Notes under the pieces: generated by a model
What the model was told of the DNA's origin: nothing
Databases searched by the model: none
Seen by the model: only the letters and a program-made list of their open reading frames with translations
Part shown: positions 8,124 to 15,750 of the stretch, one piece after another
How the letters are laid out: the number at the start of each line of letters is the position of its first letter
How positions within the stretch are numbered: position 1 is the stretch's first letter
Assembly: GCA_965227745.1 (NCBI GenBank)
Contig: OZ245769.1
Location: forward strand, 2,418,001-2,482,000
DNA: 64,000 bases
Reading direction: 5' to 3'
From: GAS368 sp965227745
GTDB taxonomy: Bacteria > Verrucomicrobiota > Verrucomicrobiia > Opitutales > Opitutaceae
Made by a program: the position numbers and the translations under genes

Positions 8124-9167
8124 ATGGCCACGTCCGCCCCCTCCACTCCCACCTCCTCGCACACCTTCGATCTCATCGGCGTCGGTGCCCCCATCATGGA
8201 CGTCGTCGCCGCCGTGCCCGATGCCTTCCTCGCCCACACCACCGGCGAAAAAGGCGGCATGGTCATGATCGACGCCGCCGAGATGGCCCGCCTCGTCGCC
8301 CTCCTCCCCACGCCCCCCACCCTCACCCCCGGCGGCTCCGCCGCCAACACCACCTTCAACGCCAACCGCCTCGGCCTCCGCACCACCTTCATCGGCAAGC
8401 TCGGCGGCGACGCCATCGCCCACGCCTACCGCGAACGCTTCGCCACCGCCGGCGTAGATACCCAGCGCTACAAACACAGCCCCCTCCCCAACGCCCGCTG
8501 CCTCATCCTCACCACCCCCGACGCCCAACGCACCCTCCGCACCGAGCTCGGCGCCGTCTTCACCTTCACCCCCGCCGAAGTCTCCCCCGCCGATTTCGCC
8601 GGCTGCCGCCACGCCCACATCGAGGGCTACGTTATCTTCAACCAAGCCCTCGCCGACGCCCTCCTCGGCGCCGCCCGCGCCGCCGGCTGTAAACTCTCCC
8701 TCGACCTCGCCTCCTTCGAAGTCGTCCGCGCCTCCCGCGACTGGCTCCTCGCCCAACTCCAGACCGGCCTCGACCTCGTCGTCGCCAACGAAGACGAAGT
8801 CCGCGAACTCTTCCCCGATCTCCCCGCCGGCTCCCCCGCGCACTACGCCGAGCACGCCCGCCGCCTCGCGAGTTTCGGCGGCACCGCCGCGGTCAAGCTC
8901 GGCAAAGACGGTGCCTGGGTCGCCCGCGGCCCCGAGCTCCACCGCATCGCCCCCGTCCCCGTCAGCGACGCCATCGACACCAACGGCGCCGGCGACGCCT
9001 GGGCCGCCGGCTTCCTCGCCGGCTACCTGCGCGGCCAACCCCTCCCCACCTGCGGCGCCCTCGCCTCCCTCCTCGGCGCCGAAACCGTCCGCCACATGGG
9101 CCCCGTCATCCCCGACCCCGCCTGGCCCACCCTCGCCACCCAAGCCAAAAAACTCCTCGGCGCCTAA
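8124..9167 (+). CDS. PfkB-family carbohydrate/nucleoside kinase
   Basis: 347 residues. A ribokinase-fold sugar or nucleoside kinase that transfers phosphate from ATP to a hydroxyl. The N-terminal signature GGSAANTTFNANRLGL near residues 72-87 and the C-terminal signature DTNGAGDAWAAGF, with the catalytic Asp at residue 291, are intact. The overall shape (LIGVGAPIMDV start, GGSAAN, late GAGD) is closest to the adenosine-kinase-like branch, but the substrate cannot be read from sequence. The start is ATG 8124, because upstream in-frame sequence is intergenic repeat. A REP-like hairpin begins 46 bp after the stop. Confidence 0.88.
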   Translation: MATSAPSTPTSSHTFDLIGVGAPIMDVVAAVPDAFLAHTTGEKGGMVMIDAAEMARLVALLPTPPTLTPGGSAANTTFNANRLGLRTTFIGKLGGDAIAHAYRERFATAGVDTQRYKHSPLPNARCLILTTPDAQRTLRTELGAVFTFTPAEVSPADFAGCRHAHIEGYVIFNQALADALLGAARAAGCKLSLDLASFEVVRASRDWLLAQLQTGLDLVVANEDEVRELFPDLPAGSPAHYAEHARRLASFGGTAAVKLGKDGAWVARGPELHRIAPVPVSDAIDTNGAGDAWAAGFLAGYLRGQPLPTCGALASLLGAETVRHMGPVIPDPAWPTLATQAKKLLGA

Positions 9168-9213
9168 ACCCGCCCCCCCCTCGCATCTCACTCCGAAACT
9201 CCGACTAACGGAG

Positions 9214-9233
9214 CGGCGGTTTCCCAACCGCCG
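9214..9233. repeat. GGCGGTT-TCCC-AACCGCC hairpin, copy 1
   Basis: CGGCGGTT, loop TCCC, AACCGCCG: a perfect 8-bp stem. Related copies lie at 9568-9587, 30689-30709, 54101-54122, 58534-58554 and 58584-58605. Here it follows the kinase stop by 46 bp. Confidence 0.75.
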
Positions 9234-9291
9234 ACCCTTCAGGCCCAGTTCAAAGCCCCGCGTCCCCCGCAGCCGCGCCTCCGCCACCGCA

Positions 9292-9540
9292 CCGCCTCCG
9301 AGGTAGCGCCGGTACTCCGACCGGCGCATCAGCACGTCCACCTCGCCTCTTCTTCATCCCCAATCGCGTTCGACGCTAAACGCCGTCTCTCCGAGGTGGA
9401 CGGCGACCTCCGAGCGCCGTCAAGAAACTCCCGCCCCACCGCACCCCGTCAAACCACTCTCACCGCACCGAGGGTAGGGCTCGACCTCCGGGCGAGCCGT
9501 CAGGACATCCCCGCCTGTCGACACCCCCGCAATCACACTC
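9292..9540. repeat. Hairpin-rich direct repeat, unit 1
   Basis: This unit matches 9592-9840 almost base for base over about 250 bp. It is a chain of short dyads: AGCGCCGG..CCGGCGC around 9304-9329, ACGGCG..CGCCGT around 9401-9421, and GGCTCG..CGAGCC around 9477-9497, whose loops are variants of ACCTCCGA. No protein-like frame is present. Confidence 0.8.
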
Positions 9541-9567
9541 GCCCCAAACAGCCGTGCCGTAAAGGAG

Positions 9568-9587
9568 CGGCGGTTTCCCAACCGCCG
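9568..9587. repeat. GGCGGTT-TCCC-AACCGCC hairpin, copy 2
   Basis: Identical 20-bp core to copy 1. Together with the following 250 bp it makes the second unit of the local duplication; 354 bp separate the two hairpins. Confidence 0.75.
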
Positions 9588-9591
9588 ATGT

Positions 9592-9840
9592 TCCGAGGTA
9601 GCGCCGCTTCTCCGACCGGCGCATCAGCACGTCCACCTCGCCTCTCCTTCATCCCCAATCGCGTTCGACGCCAAACGCCGTCTCTCCGAGGTGGACGGCG
9701 ACCTCCGAGCGCCGTCAAGAAACTCCCGCCCCACCGCACCCCGTCAAACCACCCTCACCGCACCGAGGGTAGGGCTCGACCTCCGGGCGAGCCGTCAGGA
9801 CATACCCCGCCTGTCAACACCCACGCAATCGCCCTCCCCC
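9592..9840. repeat. Hairpin-rich direct repeat, unit 2
   Basis: Second unit of the duplication starting at 9292, with only scattered substitutions (for example GGTACT to GCTTCT in the first loop region). The near identity implies a recent duplication or gene-conversion event. Confidence 0.8.
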
Positions 9841-9959
9841 CTAACCGCCGAGCCGCCACGCAGCATCTGTTTCCAAACCCAGTTGTTGGGCGGGATCTCC
9901 CGACCGTGCCGCCCAATACTTCAACTTAAACTTCGCACTTCATCTCAAGCGTAGCGGCG

Positions 9960-10065
9960 AGCGCCAGCGAGTCGAGTACCGCCGGCCTTCCTGCCGGCTC
10001 CGACTAAAGTGGCTGCGGCATCTTGCCGCAGAGTCTTCGAGCCTCCCGCGGCCACGGGCCGCTCA
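9960..10065. repeat. Cluster of three further short hairpins
   Basis: GCCGGC CTTCCT GCCGGC at 9981-9998, TGCGGC ATCTT GCCGCA at 10014-10030 and GCGGCC ACG GGCCGC at 10048-10062 follow each other within 85 bp, extending the hairpin-rich spacer from 9168 to 10112. No gene is seen in that 945-bp spacer. Confidence 0.65.
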
Positions 10066-10112
10066 CTTCCCCCTTTTCTCCACCCTACTTTACGCCCACC
10101 TCCGCCCCTCAC

Positions 10113-10529
10113 CTAGCCGATGAGCGCCAGCACCCGAGCTACGAGAACTGCAAAGAACATAATAAAAAATATATTCTTACTATTATCCCTGATCGCTTTA
10201 TTTCCCCACCGGCGATCAGACGAGCAATACTCTCGCGCTTCCCGAAATCGATTCAGCATATCCTCCTTCTCCTCCTTGTTCAGCGTGCAATCCCTTGCCG
10301 CCCTCAGCTCAATTCTGCCTCTGGCGACGGCGGCCTCTACGAGATCGTAGTTAAACCGGCTCGCCACCCGAATACCCTGCCAAAACGCAAGCGTGTCGCC
10401 TCCCGCCAGCTTAAGCTCCGCCGCCTTCAAGTGGTCGAAAGCGTAGCTGTTCCATAGAATCTTTTGAAATAAATAAAACAAAACCAGCCAGCAGATCAGC
10501 AACGAAATAAGAATATACGCGGCAGTCAT
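10113..10529 (-). CDS. Hypothetical protein with two terminal membrane helices
   Basis: 138 residues. A hydrophobic helix at residues 4-22 (ILISLLICWLVLFYLF) and another at 120-137 (IFFIMFFAVLVARVLALI) bracket a charged central region (EEKEDMLNRFREAREYC), so a small two-span membrane protein with an approximately 95-residue soluble loop is likely. I recognise no family. GC content is clearly below that of the neighbouring genes, with many AT-ending codons, which hints at recent acquisition or relaxed selection. It is transcribed alone, pointing into the hairpin-rich spacer. Confidence 0.65.
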   Translation of the reverse strand: MTAAYILISLLICWLVLFYLFQKILWNSYAFDHLKAAELKLAGGDTLAFWQGIRVASRFNYDLVEAAVARGRIELRAARDCTLNKEEKEDMLNRFREAREYCSSDRRWGNKAIRDNSKNIFFIMFFAVLVARVLALIG

Positions 10530-10745
10530 GAAACTTCAGATTTTCTCGTCATAGTTTATCACGTATATTCCGGCTGGGTCAAAGCCTCATCACTCCCAAA
10601 AATCACTGTTCACATCAAGGCCAAGGAGAGTGCTAACGCCCACTTTTTGCTAAAGTGAAAGGACGAAGACCACATTTCGGCTCCCGACAAATTCAAGTCA
10701 GCGATTCATCCCGGCCCTCCCTACCACCCATCACCTTCTCTTCCC

Positions 10746-11168
10746 ATGGCCCGCTACGTCACCCTCACCTACGCCCTCGCCCCCGTCGTCCTCGCCCAAC
10801 TCGAAGCCACCTCCGACCTCCGAGTCCTCGGCGACCAGACCACCGACCTCAGCGATACTGGCCAAGCCCTCCGCCCCGTCGATGAGCCCGGCAACCTGAT
10901 GGGCGCCATCTTCGCGCAGTGGCACGACGCCGTCACCGTCTCGCCCCAGCCCGCCGCAGAGTTCATCCAAAAATTCTCCACCCAACCGACGGAGACGAGA
11001 CAGAAGACCATCGAGGATCCTCACCACACCCTCGCCACCGGTGAATGCGGCCGCTACTTTCAGAACCCGCCCGGCAGCACCTACGTCTACGACGGCTTCC
11101 TCCTTGTCGCCCCCAACCAAGACGACCTCGAAGAATTCTTCTGCTGGGCCGACACGATCTTCACCTAG
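10746..11168 (+). CDS. Hypothetical protein
   Basis: 140 residues from ATG 10746, preceded by a pyrimidine-rich CTTCTCTTCCC tract as at many starts here. The chain is acidic and soluble, without a signal peptide or membrane span; features include LRVLGDQTTDLSDTG in the first quarter and a cysteine pair (GECGRYF, EFFCWAD) in the second half. No family recognised. An antisense frame covers the same bases but has the Gly/Glu/Asp-rich composition expected of a shadow, so the plus strand is preferred. Confidence 0.5.
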   Translation: MARYVTLTYALAPVVLAQLEATSDLRVLGDQTTDLSDTGQALRPVDEPGNLMGAIFAQWHDAVTVSPQPAAEFIQKFSTQPTETRQKTIEDPHHTLATGECGRYFQNPPGSTYVYDGFLLVAPNQDDLEEFFCWADTIFT

Positions 11169-11301
11169 ATCAAGCTCAGTTCGCTTTCCCAATTCCACCC
11201 CCTGCACAGGCGCACCCTGATCCGGGGCACGGTGACAACAGGGATCAGAAATTTGACTTCAGATATCAGATCCATGCGGCAGGTTGAAAAACAACCGACC
11301 C

Positions 11302-11691
11302 ATGAAGTTTCTCGCCGTCCTTATCTTCTGCATTTTTTTCATGGCTGGATGCAGCAAAGAGCGCGCCCTAACAACGGAGGAATTGAGTGGGGTTTATTTA
11401 GTCAAGTATTCGCATGGGAAGGAAACTCTCGAATTGAAGCATGATGGCACGTATAGCCAGCGATACATCAGTAATCTTGATGGTCAGACGCTCGCCAATC
11501 GAGGGCGATGGGAAACCGGCGTTAACGGCGGCACGGTAGTTTTAATCGATGCGATCATCATCGATACTGGTTTTGATCAACTCCGCGTACCGCCTGATAA
11601 GGGAGTCTGGCTCTTAAACATCATCCGGGATTCGCCGCTCGCACTTTCCATGAGTCCTGATCGTGCATTGATGTTCGAGAAGCAGAAATAA
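11302..11691 (+). CDS. Small predicted lipoprotein
   Basis: 129 residues. The N-terminus MKFLAVLIFCIFFMAGCSKE is a lipoprotein signal with lipobox FMAGC, so Cys17 should be lipidated after cleavage. The mature part has a lipocalin-like or calycin-like rhythm (LSGVYLVKYSHGKETLELK, DGTYSQRY, RGRWETGVNGGTVVL), typical of small beta-barrel proteins that begin with a G.W/Y pattern, but this is only a resemblance. Base composition is markedly lower in GC than most genes in the window. The start at ATG 11302 is set by the lipobox; an upstream TTG at 11284 would bury it. Confidence 0.75.
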   Translation: MKFLAVLIFCIFFMAGCSKERALTTEELSGVYLVKYSHGKETLELKHDGTYSQRYISNLDGQTLANRGRWETGVNGGTVVLIDAIIIDTGFDQLRVPPDKGVWLLNIIRDSPLALSMSPDRALMFEKQK

Positions 11692-11914
11692 AAGCGAGGC
11701 GCAACCGAGGCAGCCGACTGCATCAGGCTTGAATGCCACTAAGTTAAGGTGGCCTCTTTCAGCGCAGTGTCCGTATGAGCTATCTTTGAAGGAGTAACAA
11801 TGACAGCGATGCATCCGTATCGGAGCCCTGTGAGCATTACGCCGGCACACGTAGCCACCTGTCCAAAATCATCCCGCTCGTTCGTTGAAGGAGTACTCCG
11901 AAACTCCCCCAACC

Positions 11915-12421
11915 ATGGCCAAAAAAATCTCCCCACCACCCCCCACCGCCCAACCCCCCGCCGCCCGCCGCGCCGCCGAAACCGAACTCCGCCGGCTGAT
12001 CTCCCACTTCGCCCCCACGCAGCTCCGCCTCGTCGCCGCGCTCCGCCGCTCGCTGCGCTCGCGCCTGCCCACCGCTCACGAGCTGGTGTACGAATATCGC
12101 GACGCCTTCATCACCAGCTTTTCCCCGAGCGAGCACGGCTACGAGGGCGTGCTCGCGATCCACGGCAGCGCGAAAGGCGTTCAGCTCTATTTCAATCAGG
12201 GCAAAACCCTCCCCGACCCCGCGAAACTCCTGCGCGGCTCCGGCAGCCAGGTGCGCTCCCTCCCCATCCCGACCGCCGCCACCCTCACCCGCCCCGCAGT
12301 CGCCGCCCTGATCGACACCGCCCTCGCCCGCAACCCCGTCCCCTTCGCCCCCACTGGCCACGGCTCAGTGACGATCCGCCCGACCTCCGCCCAGCAGCGC
12401 CGCCTGCGCCACCCCGCCTAA
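11915..12421 (+). CDS. DUF1801-family protein
   Basis: 168 residues from ATG 11915. After a Pro/Ala-rich N-terminal tail, the region from about residue 30 (LISHFAPTQLRLVAALRRSL) through YEYRDAFITSFSPSEHGYEGVLAIHGSAKGVQLYF to LRGSGSQVRSLPI has the layout of DUF1801/YdhG-like proteins: small cytoplasmic alpha/beta folds of unknown function that often carry YG.GF or similar patterns. Here the C-terminal part (ALIDTALAR..FAPTGHG) completes the fold. It stands alone between spacers. Family placement is moderately sure; function is unknown. Confidence 0.65.
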   Translation: MAKKISPPPPTAQPPAARRAAETELRRLISHFAPTQLRLVAALRRSLRSRLPTAHELVYEYRDAFITSFSPSEHGYEGVLAIHGSAKGVQLYFNQGKTLPDPAKLLRGSGSQVRSLPIPTAATLTRPAVAALIDTALARNPVPFAPTGHGSVTIRPTSAQQRRLRHPA

Positions 12422-12890
12422 CCTCCGGGCGCTACCCCCCGACCCGTCGCGTCGTCCCATCGTCGCGTCGTCGCGCCTCCGCTTCGTCCCATCATTGCTT
12501 CATCGCTTCGTGGCGTGCGCCCGCCCATCGCTCCGCCCCAGGCGCTTCCCTCGCCATGCCTTGGCCTCGGTTCATCGCGCCCTGCCCTATTTATATTTTT
12601 CAGTATAGATTCGAGTACTTCACCGCACGTCACCCCTCGCCTCAAGCCTATCGCAGGCACGTTACTATAGCGTCATCGCGCTGTCACCGTGTCGTCACCG
12701 CGCCGTCGCCCCGCCGCTCGCGACCACCCGCCCCTCGGTGCAAGCCCGCACTCTGCCTCGCGTAGGTATACGTTTTTTCGCGCAATGTTACGTAGCGGAA
12801 GCCTATACTATTGACGGTGCGCCGCGCTGTATCACAGGTAAAAAGTCGTTAGTCTCCCCCGCGTCGCAATCTGTCTAGTCTTCCCCTCCC
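12422..12890. other. Intergenic region before the lipase
   Basis: No gene is supported. At 12440-12500 there is a degenerate CGTCGCGTCGTCCCATCGTC-type periodic stretch, and at 12670-12720 a similar one (GTCATCGCGCTGTCACCGTG). Between 12585 and 12615, and again between 12765 and 12840, the sequence becomes AT-richer. TTGACG at 12814-12819 could be a -35 box of the lipase gene, but no good -10 follows. Confidence 0.4.
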
Positions 12891-14312
12891 ATGGCTTCTA
12901 CCACCCTCGACTCGTATCAACAGGTGTTTGCGCTCTCGATGCTCTCCAATCGCGCCGCCTCCTATAGCGGCAGCGCGACCAACCTTCAGCAGCAACTACA
13001 GTACGAACTCGCCCCCTTCCTCACCAATGTCCCGGTAATCTCGGGCGTCACCTGGCCCACGGCGGCCCAATCGGCCGCGGGCGCCGCCGCCATCGGCAAT
13101 TGGCAACTCGAGTGGGGTCCGGCGGTTTTTCGCTCGGGTGACAAGGATGAGATCCAAGTGGCCGACAACGCCATGTTCGTCGCCTCCTCCACCGGTTTCA
13201 CGCGGCCCGACGGCACCACCGGCCCGGTCTACGTGGTCGCCATCGCCGCGACCAATCCGATCTCCCTCTACGATTGGGAAGTCGAGGACGGCGATGTCCA
13301 CCCGCGCGTCGATTTCAATGTCTTCACGAGCACCCCAGTCCCCAATCCGACTCCCGCCACCGCGCTTTATATCTTGTGGCATCTTCAGGCCCCCTACATC
13401 TCGGCCGGCACCGCCATCGGCGTGACCAATTTGCTCAGCCTGGTGAGCCCCACTGGTGCCGCCGCCCCTGGCACCACCCTGCTCGACTTCCTCTCCACCG
13501 TCAAAACCGCCTCGGGCCCGAAGCCCGCCCTGATCTTCACCGGTCACAGCCTCGCCGGCGCCCTCTCGCCCACCCTCGCCTACTACCTCACCGCCAGCGC
13601 GCCCAACAACCCGACCGCCCAGACCGCCGTCTCCAATTTCAGTCAGGTTGCCGCCTATCCCACCGCGGGAGCCACTCCCGGAAATTCGGTCTTCTCCGGT
13701 AATTTCAACAGCGCCTTCCGGCAAACGCCCGCCGGCAGCCTGCCCTACCAACAGTGGAATACCAACCACTGGAACTACTACGACGTCGTCCCCCACGCCT
13801 GGAGCACCACCTCCGCCGCCAATCTCACGCAGGTCCCCACCCTCTACGGCGGCTGCCCCGGCGACATCAAAACCGCGATCAACCTCGCCATCGACAACGC
13901 CTCCGGCATTCAGCCCCTCGCCTACGACGCCCTGCCCAATGCCCCCCTGAATCAGGCCAACCCCGCCACCGTGCAGGCCGGCACCAGCATGATCGTGCCG
14001 AAGAACCAACCCGTCGGCGGCCCCACCCTCACGGGCATCCCCCTGAGCGTCCCGCCCGCCACCGACGAAGACTTCCTCCTCCAGCTCGCCGTGCAGCACG
14101 TCGGCATGTACTCCGGCATCCCGAGCTTCACCTACCAGCCCAACACCCCCGGCGGCACGCCCATCACCACGCCCGACATCCCCGGCCTGATCCTCCCCGC
14201 ACCCCTCCCGAAATTCCCCCTCGGCGTCGTGCCCGGCCTCACCGTGCTCACCGAAGCGCAGATCATCACCGACTTCAAAGCCTGGCTCAAGAGCCTCCTC
14301 CCGCACGTGTAA
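12891..14312 (+). CDS. Lipase-like alpha/beta-hydrolase (class 3 type)
   Basis: 473 residues. The nucleophile elbow FTGHSLAGALSPTLAYYL, with Ser220, is the GHSxxGA pattern of class 3 lipases, preceded at the usual distance by a strand (KPALIF). Upstream, VDFNVFTSTP and LYILWHLQAPY replace the usual lid region; downstream, WNYYDVVPHAW provides a D-VP.W segment like the Asp-containing loop of class 3 enzymes; a candidate His is in VQHVGMYSG near residue 404, matching the H.GH/Y.G position. No signal peptide is evident. Probably hydrolyses esters; substrate unknown. The 95-bp element copy 2 abuts its stop codon. Confidence 0.75.
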   Translation: MASTTLDSYQQVFALSMLSNRAASYSGSATNLQQQLQYELAPFLTNVPVISGVTWPTAAQSAAGAAAIGNWQLEWGPAVFRSGDKDEIQVADNAMFVASSTGFTRPDGTTGPVYVVAIAATNPISLYDWEVEDGDVHPRVDFNVFTSTPVPNPTPATALYILWHLQAPYISAGTAIGVTNLLSLVSPTGAAAPGTTLLDFLSTVKTASGPKPALIFTGHSLAGALSPTLAYYLTASAPNNPTAQTAVSNFSQVAAYPTAGATPGNSVFSGNFNSAFRQTPAGSLPYQQWNTNHWNYYDVVPHAWSTTSAANLTQVPTLYGGCPGDIKTAINLAIDNASGIQPLAYDALPNAPLNQANPATVQAGTSMIVPKNQPVGGPTLTGIPLSVPPATDEDFLLQLAVQHVGMYSGIPSFTYQPNTPGGTPITTPDIPGLILPAPLPKFPLGVVPGLTVLTEAQIITDFKAWLKSLLPHV

Positions 14313-14406
14313 TACCAGTACCAGCCGAGGCCTCGCCTTTCTGGTAACCGCGGGCGTAAGCGAGTGGCCGTTTGGCCATCGTCCAACCATCAACCGCCGC
14401 TGGTAT
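14312..14406. mobile_element. 95-bp element with ATACCAG..CTGGTAT ends, copy 2
   Basis: Exactly 95 bp, like 7509-7603, with perfect 7-bp terminal inverted repeats ATACCAG (14312-14318) and CTGGTAT (14400-14406) and the shared core GCGAGTGGC-GTTTGGC-ATCGTCCAA. It begins at the last base of the lipase stop codon, so it may also shape the 3' end of that transcript. Confidence 0.5.
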
Positions 14407-14446
14407 AATACCCGTGACGAATGGAGTTAAGACGATAACCGCGTGC

Positions 14447-14477
14447 CTGGCGGACGTCGCTTGCCGACGTCCGCCAG
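14447..14477. repeat. Perfect 12-bp stem-loop
   Basis: CTGGCGGACGTC at 14447-14458, loop GCTTGCC, and the exact complement GACGTCCGCCAG at 14466-14477. It sits in the convergent spacer between the lipase and the exported protein at 14693. No T-run follows, so it is not a typical Rho-independent terminator, although it may slow transcription from either side. Confidence 0.65.
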
Positions 14478-14584
14478 CCGTTGCCCGCCGGCCTGCCGCT
14501 TGTCCGACACGCCGGCGCGTTTATCAGGCCCCGCCGCGCGCCGACCCGGCGGCCAGCATCGGCCTCAATCCTTCCGAGTAGTCC

Positions 14585-14660
14585 AAGTTTTCCGTGGGCC
14601 ACTCCGGTTCCTCTTCCCTTCTTTGCGCCACCTTCGCGCCTTCGCGTCTTCGCGCTTAAC
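14585..14660. repeat. Phrase repeats, families C and A
   Basis: TTTTCCGTGGGCCACTCCG (family C end) at 14588-14606 is followed by CTTTGCGCCACCTTCGCGCC and TTCGCGTCTTCGCGCTTAAC (family A) at 14621-14660, in the same order as at 15284-15364 and 15496-15590. Confidence 0.75.
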
Positions 14661-14692
14661 CCAAGTCGCGCCTCGTCCCTCGCCCGCGCTCC

Positions 14693-15160
14693 TCACGCCG
14701 CATTCGGCCGCTTCCACACCTCGTTAAACTGATTGCCGATTCCGATTTGGGTGTAGCTGTCCTTCTCCACGATCACTCTAAACTTACTCACGCGGCCGAT
14801 ACAGCTCTTCGTCTTCTCCGTCGCGAACTCCACCTTCTGCTCCACGATGTCGCCCGTGACGCTCCAGGAGCCGCCGTGATGGAAAACGATTTCGCCCGTC
14901 TTCGGATTTTTCTGAATGATCTCCCACTTGCCCGGCGAGTAGATCTTCTGCCGGATGCCAATCCCCGAGGGATTCCCCGGCGTCGTGGCCTTCGACAGCA
15001 CCCAAGTCCCCATCAGCCGCGCCTCGATCGACTCCTGCGCGTCCGCCGAATCCGGCAACGTCGGCACCTCCAGCTTCGGCGCCGCCGCCTCCCCAGGCAC
15101 GATGACATAACCATAGCCCATCAAAACCAATAAGCGGAGTAATTTAGTCGGGGTACGCAT
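14693..15160 (-). CDS. Small exported protein, unknown function
   Basis: 155 residues from ATG 15160. Residues 1-26 form a signal peptide (LLRLLVLMGYGYVIV, then GEAAA). The mature part contains LMGTWVLSKATTPGNP, then KWEIIQKNPKTGEIVFHHGGSW, EQKVEFATEKT and FRVIVEKDSYTQIGIG: the single-domain lipocalin-like layout seen in many small periplasmic proteins (a G-T-W start and strands separated by short turns). No catalytic motif is visible. It converges with the lipase gene. Coding is likely; the fold is an inference. Confidence 0.65.
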   Translation of the reverse strand: MRTPTKLLRLLVLMGYGYVIVPGEAAAPKLEVPTLPDSADAQESIEARLMGTWVLSKATTPGNPSGIGIRQKIYSPGKWEIIQKNPKTGEIVFHHGGSWSVTGDIVEQKVEFATEKTKSCIGRVSKFRVIVEKDSYTQIGIGNQFNEVWKRPNAA

Positions 15161-15666
15161 GGGGAATTTTTCAAAGCCACGCTATAGCGCCACCCCACCC
15201 CGTCCAGCGGAAAGCCATCCCGCACCCCGCCGCCCCTTCTGTGTGCGCCCCATGCGCCTCTCTCCGAGTCCCGTCTTCCATCCGAATGCTCCGCGTGTTC
15301 CGTGGGCCACTCTGTCTGTCCCCTTTCTTCGCGCCACCTTCGCGCCTTCGCGTCTTTGCGTTTAAAAGAAAGCCCCGCCCCCCTCCCAGCTCTCCTTCCC
15401 CCAATCTCCTTCTCCTCCTTTAGAAGCATCAATTCCGTTTCGTGTAGTTCGTGTCTTTCATGGTCCCCCTTCCGGCGTCTCCGAGCCCGAGTTCTTCCTT
15501 CCGTGTGCTCCGCGTGTTCCGTGGGCCACTCTGTCTGCCCCATCTCCTTCTTCGCGTCACCTTCGCGCCTTGCGTCTTTGCGCTTAACCCACGTCCCACG
15601 CCTTCCCGCTCTTCCCGGCCTTCCTGTTCAACTCTGCATCCGCGCCCATCCGCGCCATCCGCGGCC
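15161..15666. repeat. Dense phrase-repeat spacer (families C, A, J, I, G)
   Basis: No gene is seen. Two similar blocks follow each other: C at 15284-15316 plus A at 15328-15364, then J (TTTCGTGTAGTTCGTGTC) at 15438-15464, C at 15496-15535, A at 15548-15590, I (TTCCCGCTCTTCCCGGCC) at 15602-15635 and G (CATCCGCGCCATCCGCGG) at 15636-15666. The last block runs into the receptor terminator. Confidence 0.8.
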
Positions 15667-15707
15667 AAAAAAAATCGACCCGACCGCAAAATGCAGCCGG
15701 GCCGATC
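15667..15707 (-). terminator. Rho-independent terminator of the TonB-dependent receptor
   Basis: On the minus strand, GATCGGCCCGGCTGC at 15706-15692 pairs (with G-T wobbles) across a short ATTTT-containing loop with GCGGTCGGGTCGATT, ending in eight T (15674-15667). It lies 45-85 bp past the receptor stop. Confidence 0.8.
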
Positions 15708-15750
15708 GCCTAATTATCAACTATAATGATCAACTAAGCTCAGCGGGACC

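Noticed and set aside
8079..9341. 420-codon frame antisense to the PfkB kinase
   Set aside because: Gly/Glu/Val repeats without a fold; the kinase motifs are on the plus strand.
9209..9850. CRISPR array
   Set aside because: Only two units, no constant short direct repeat with unique spacers, and no cas genes.
10628..10636. GAGTGCTAA, half of a CIRCE heat-shock operator
   Set aside because: The left half TTAGCACTC is missing at the required 9-bp spacing and the downstream gene is not a chaperone.
11800..12765. 321-codon plus-strand frame overlapping the DUF1801 gene
   Set aside because: Arg/Pro/His-rich shadow in another frame; DUF1801 pattern is in the overlapping frame from 11915.
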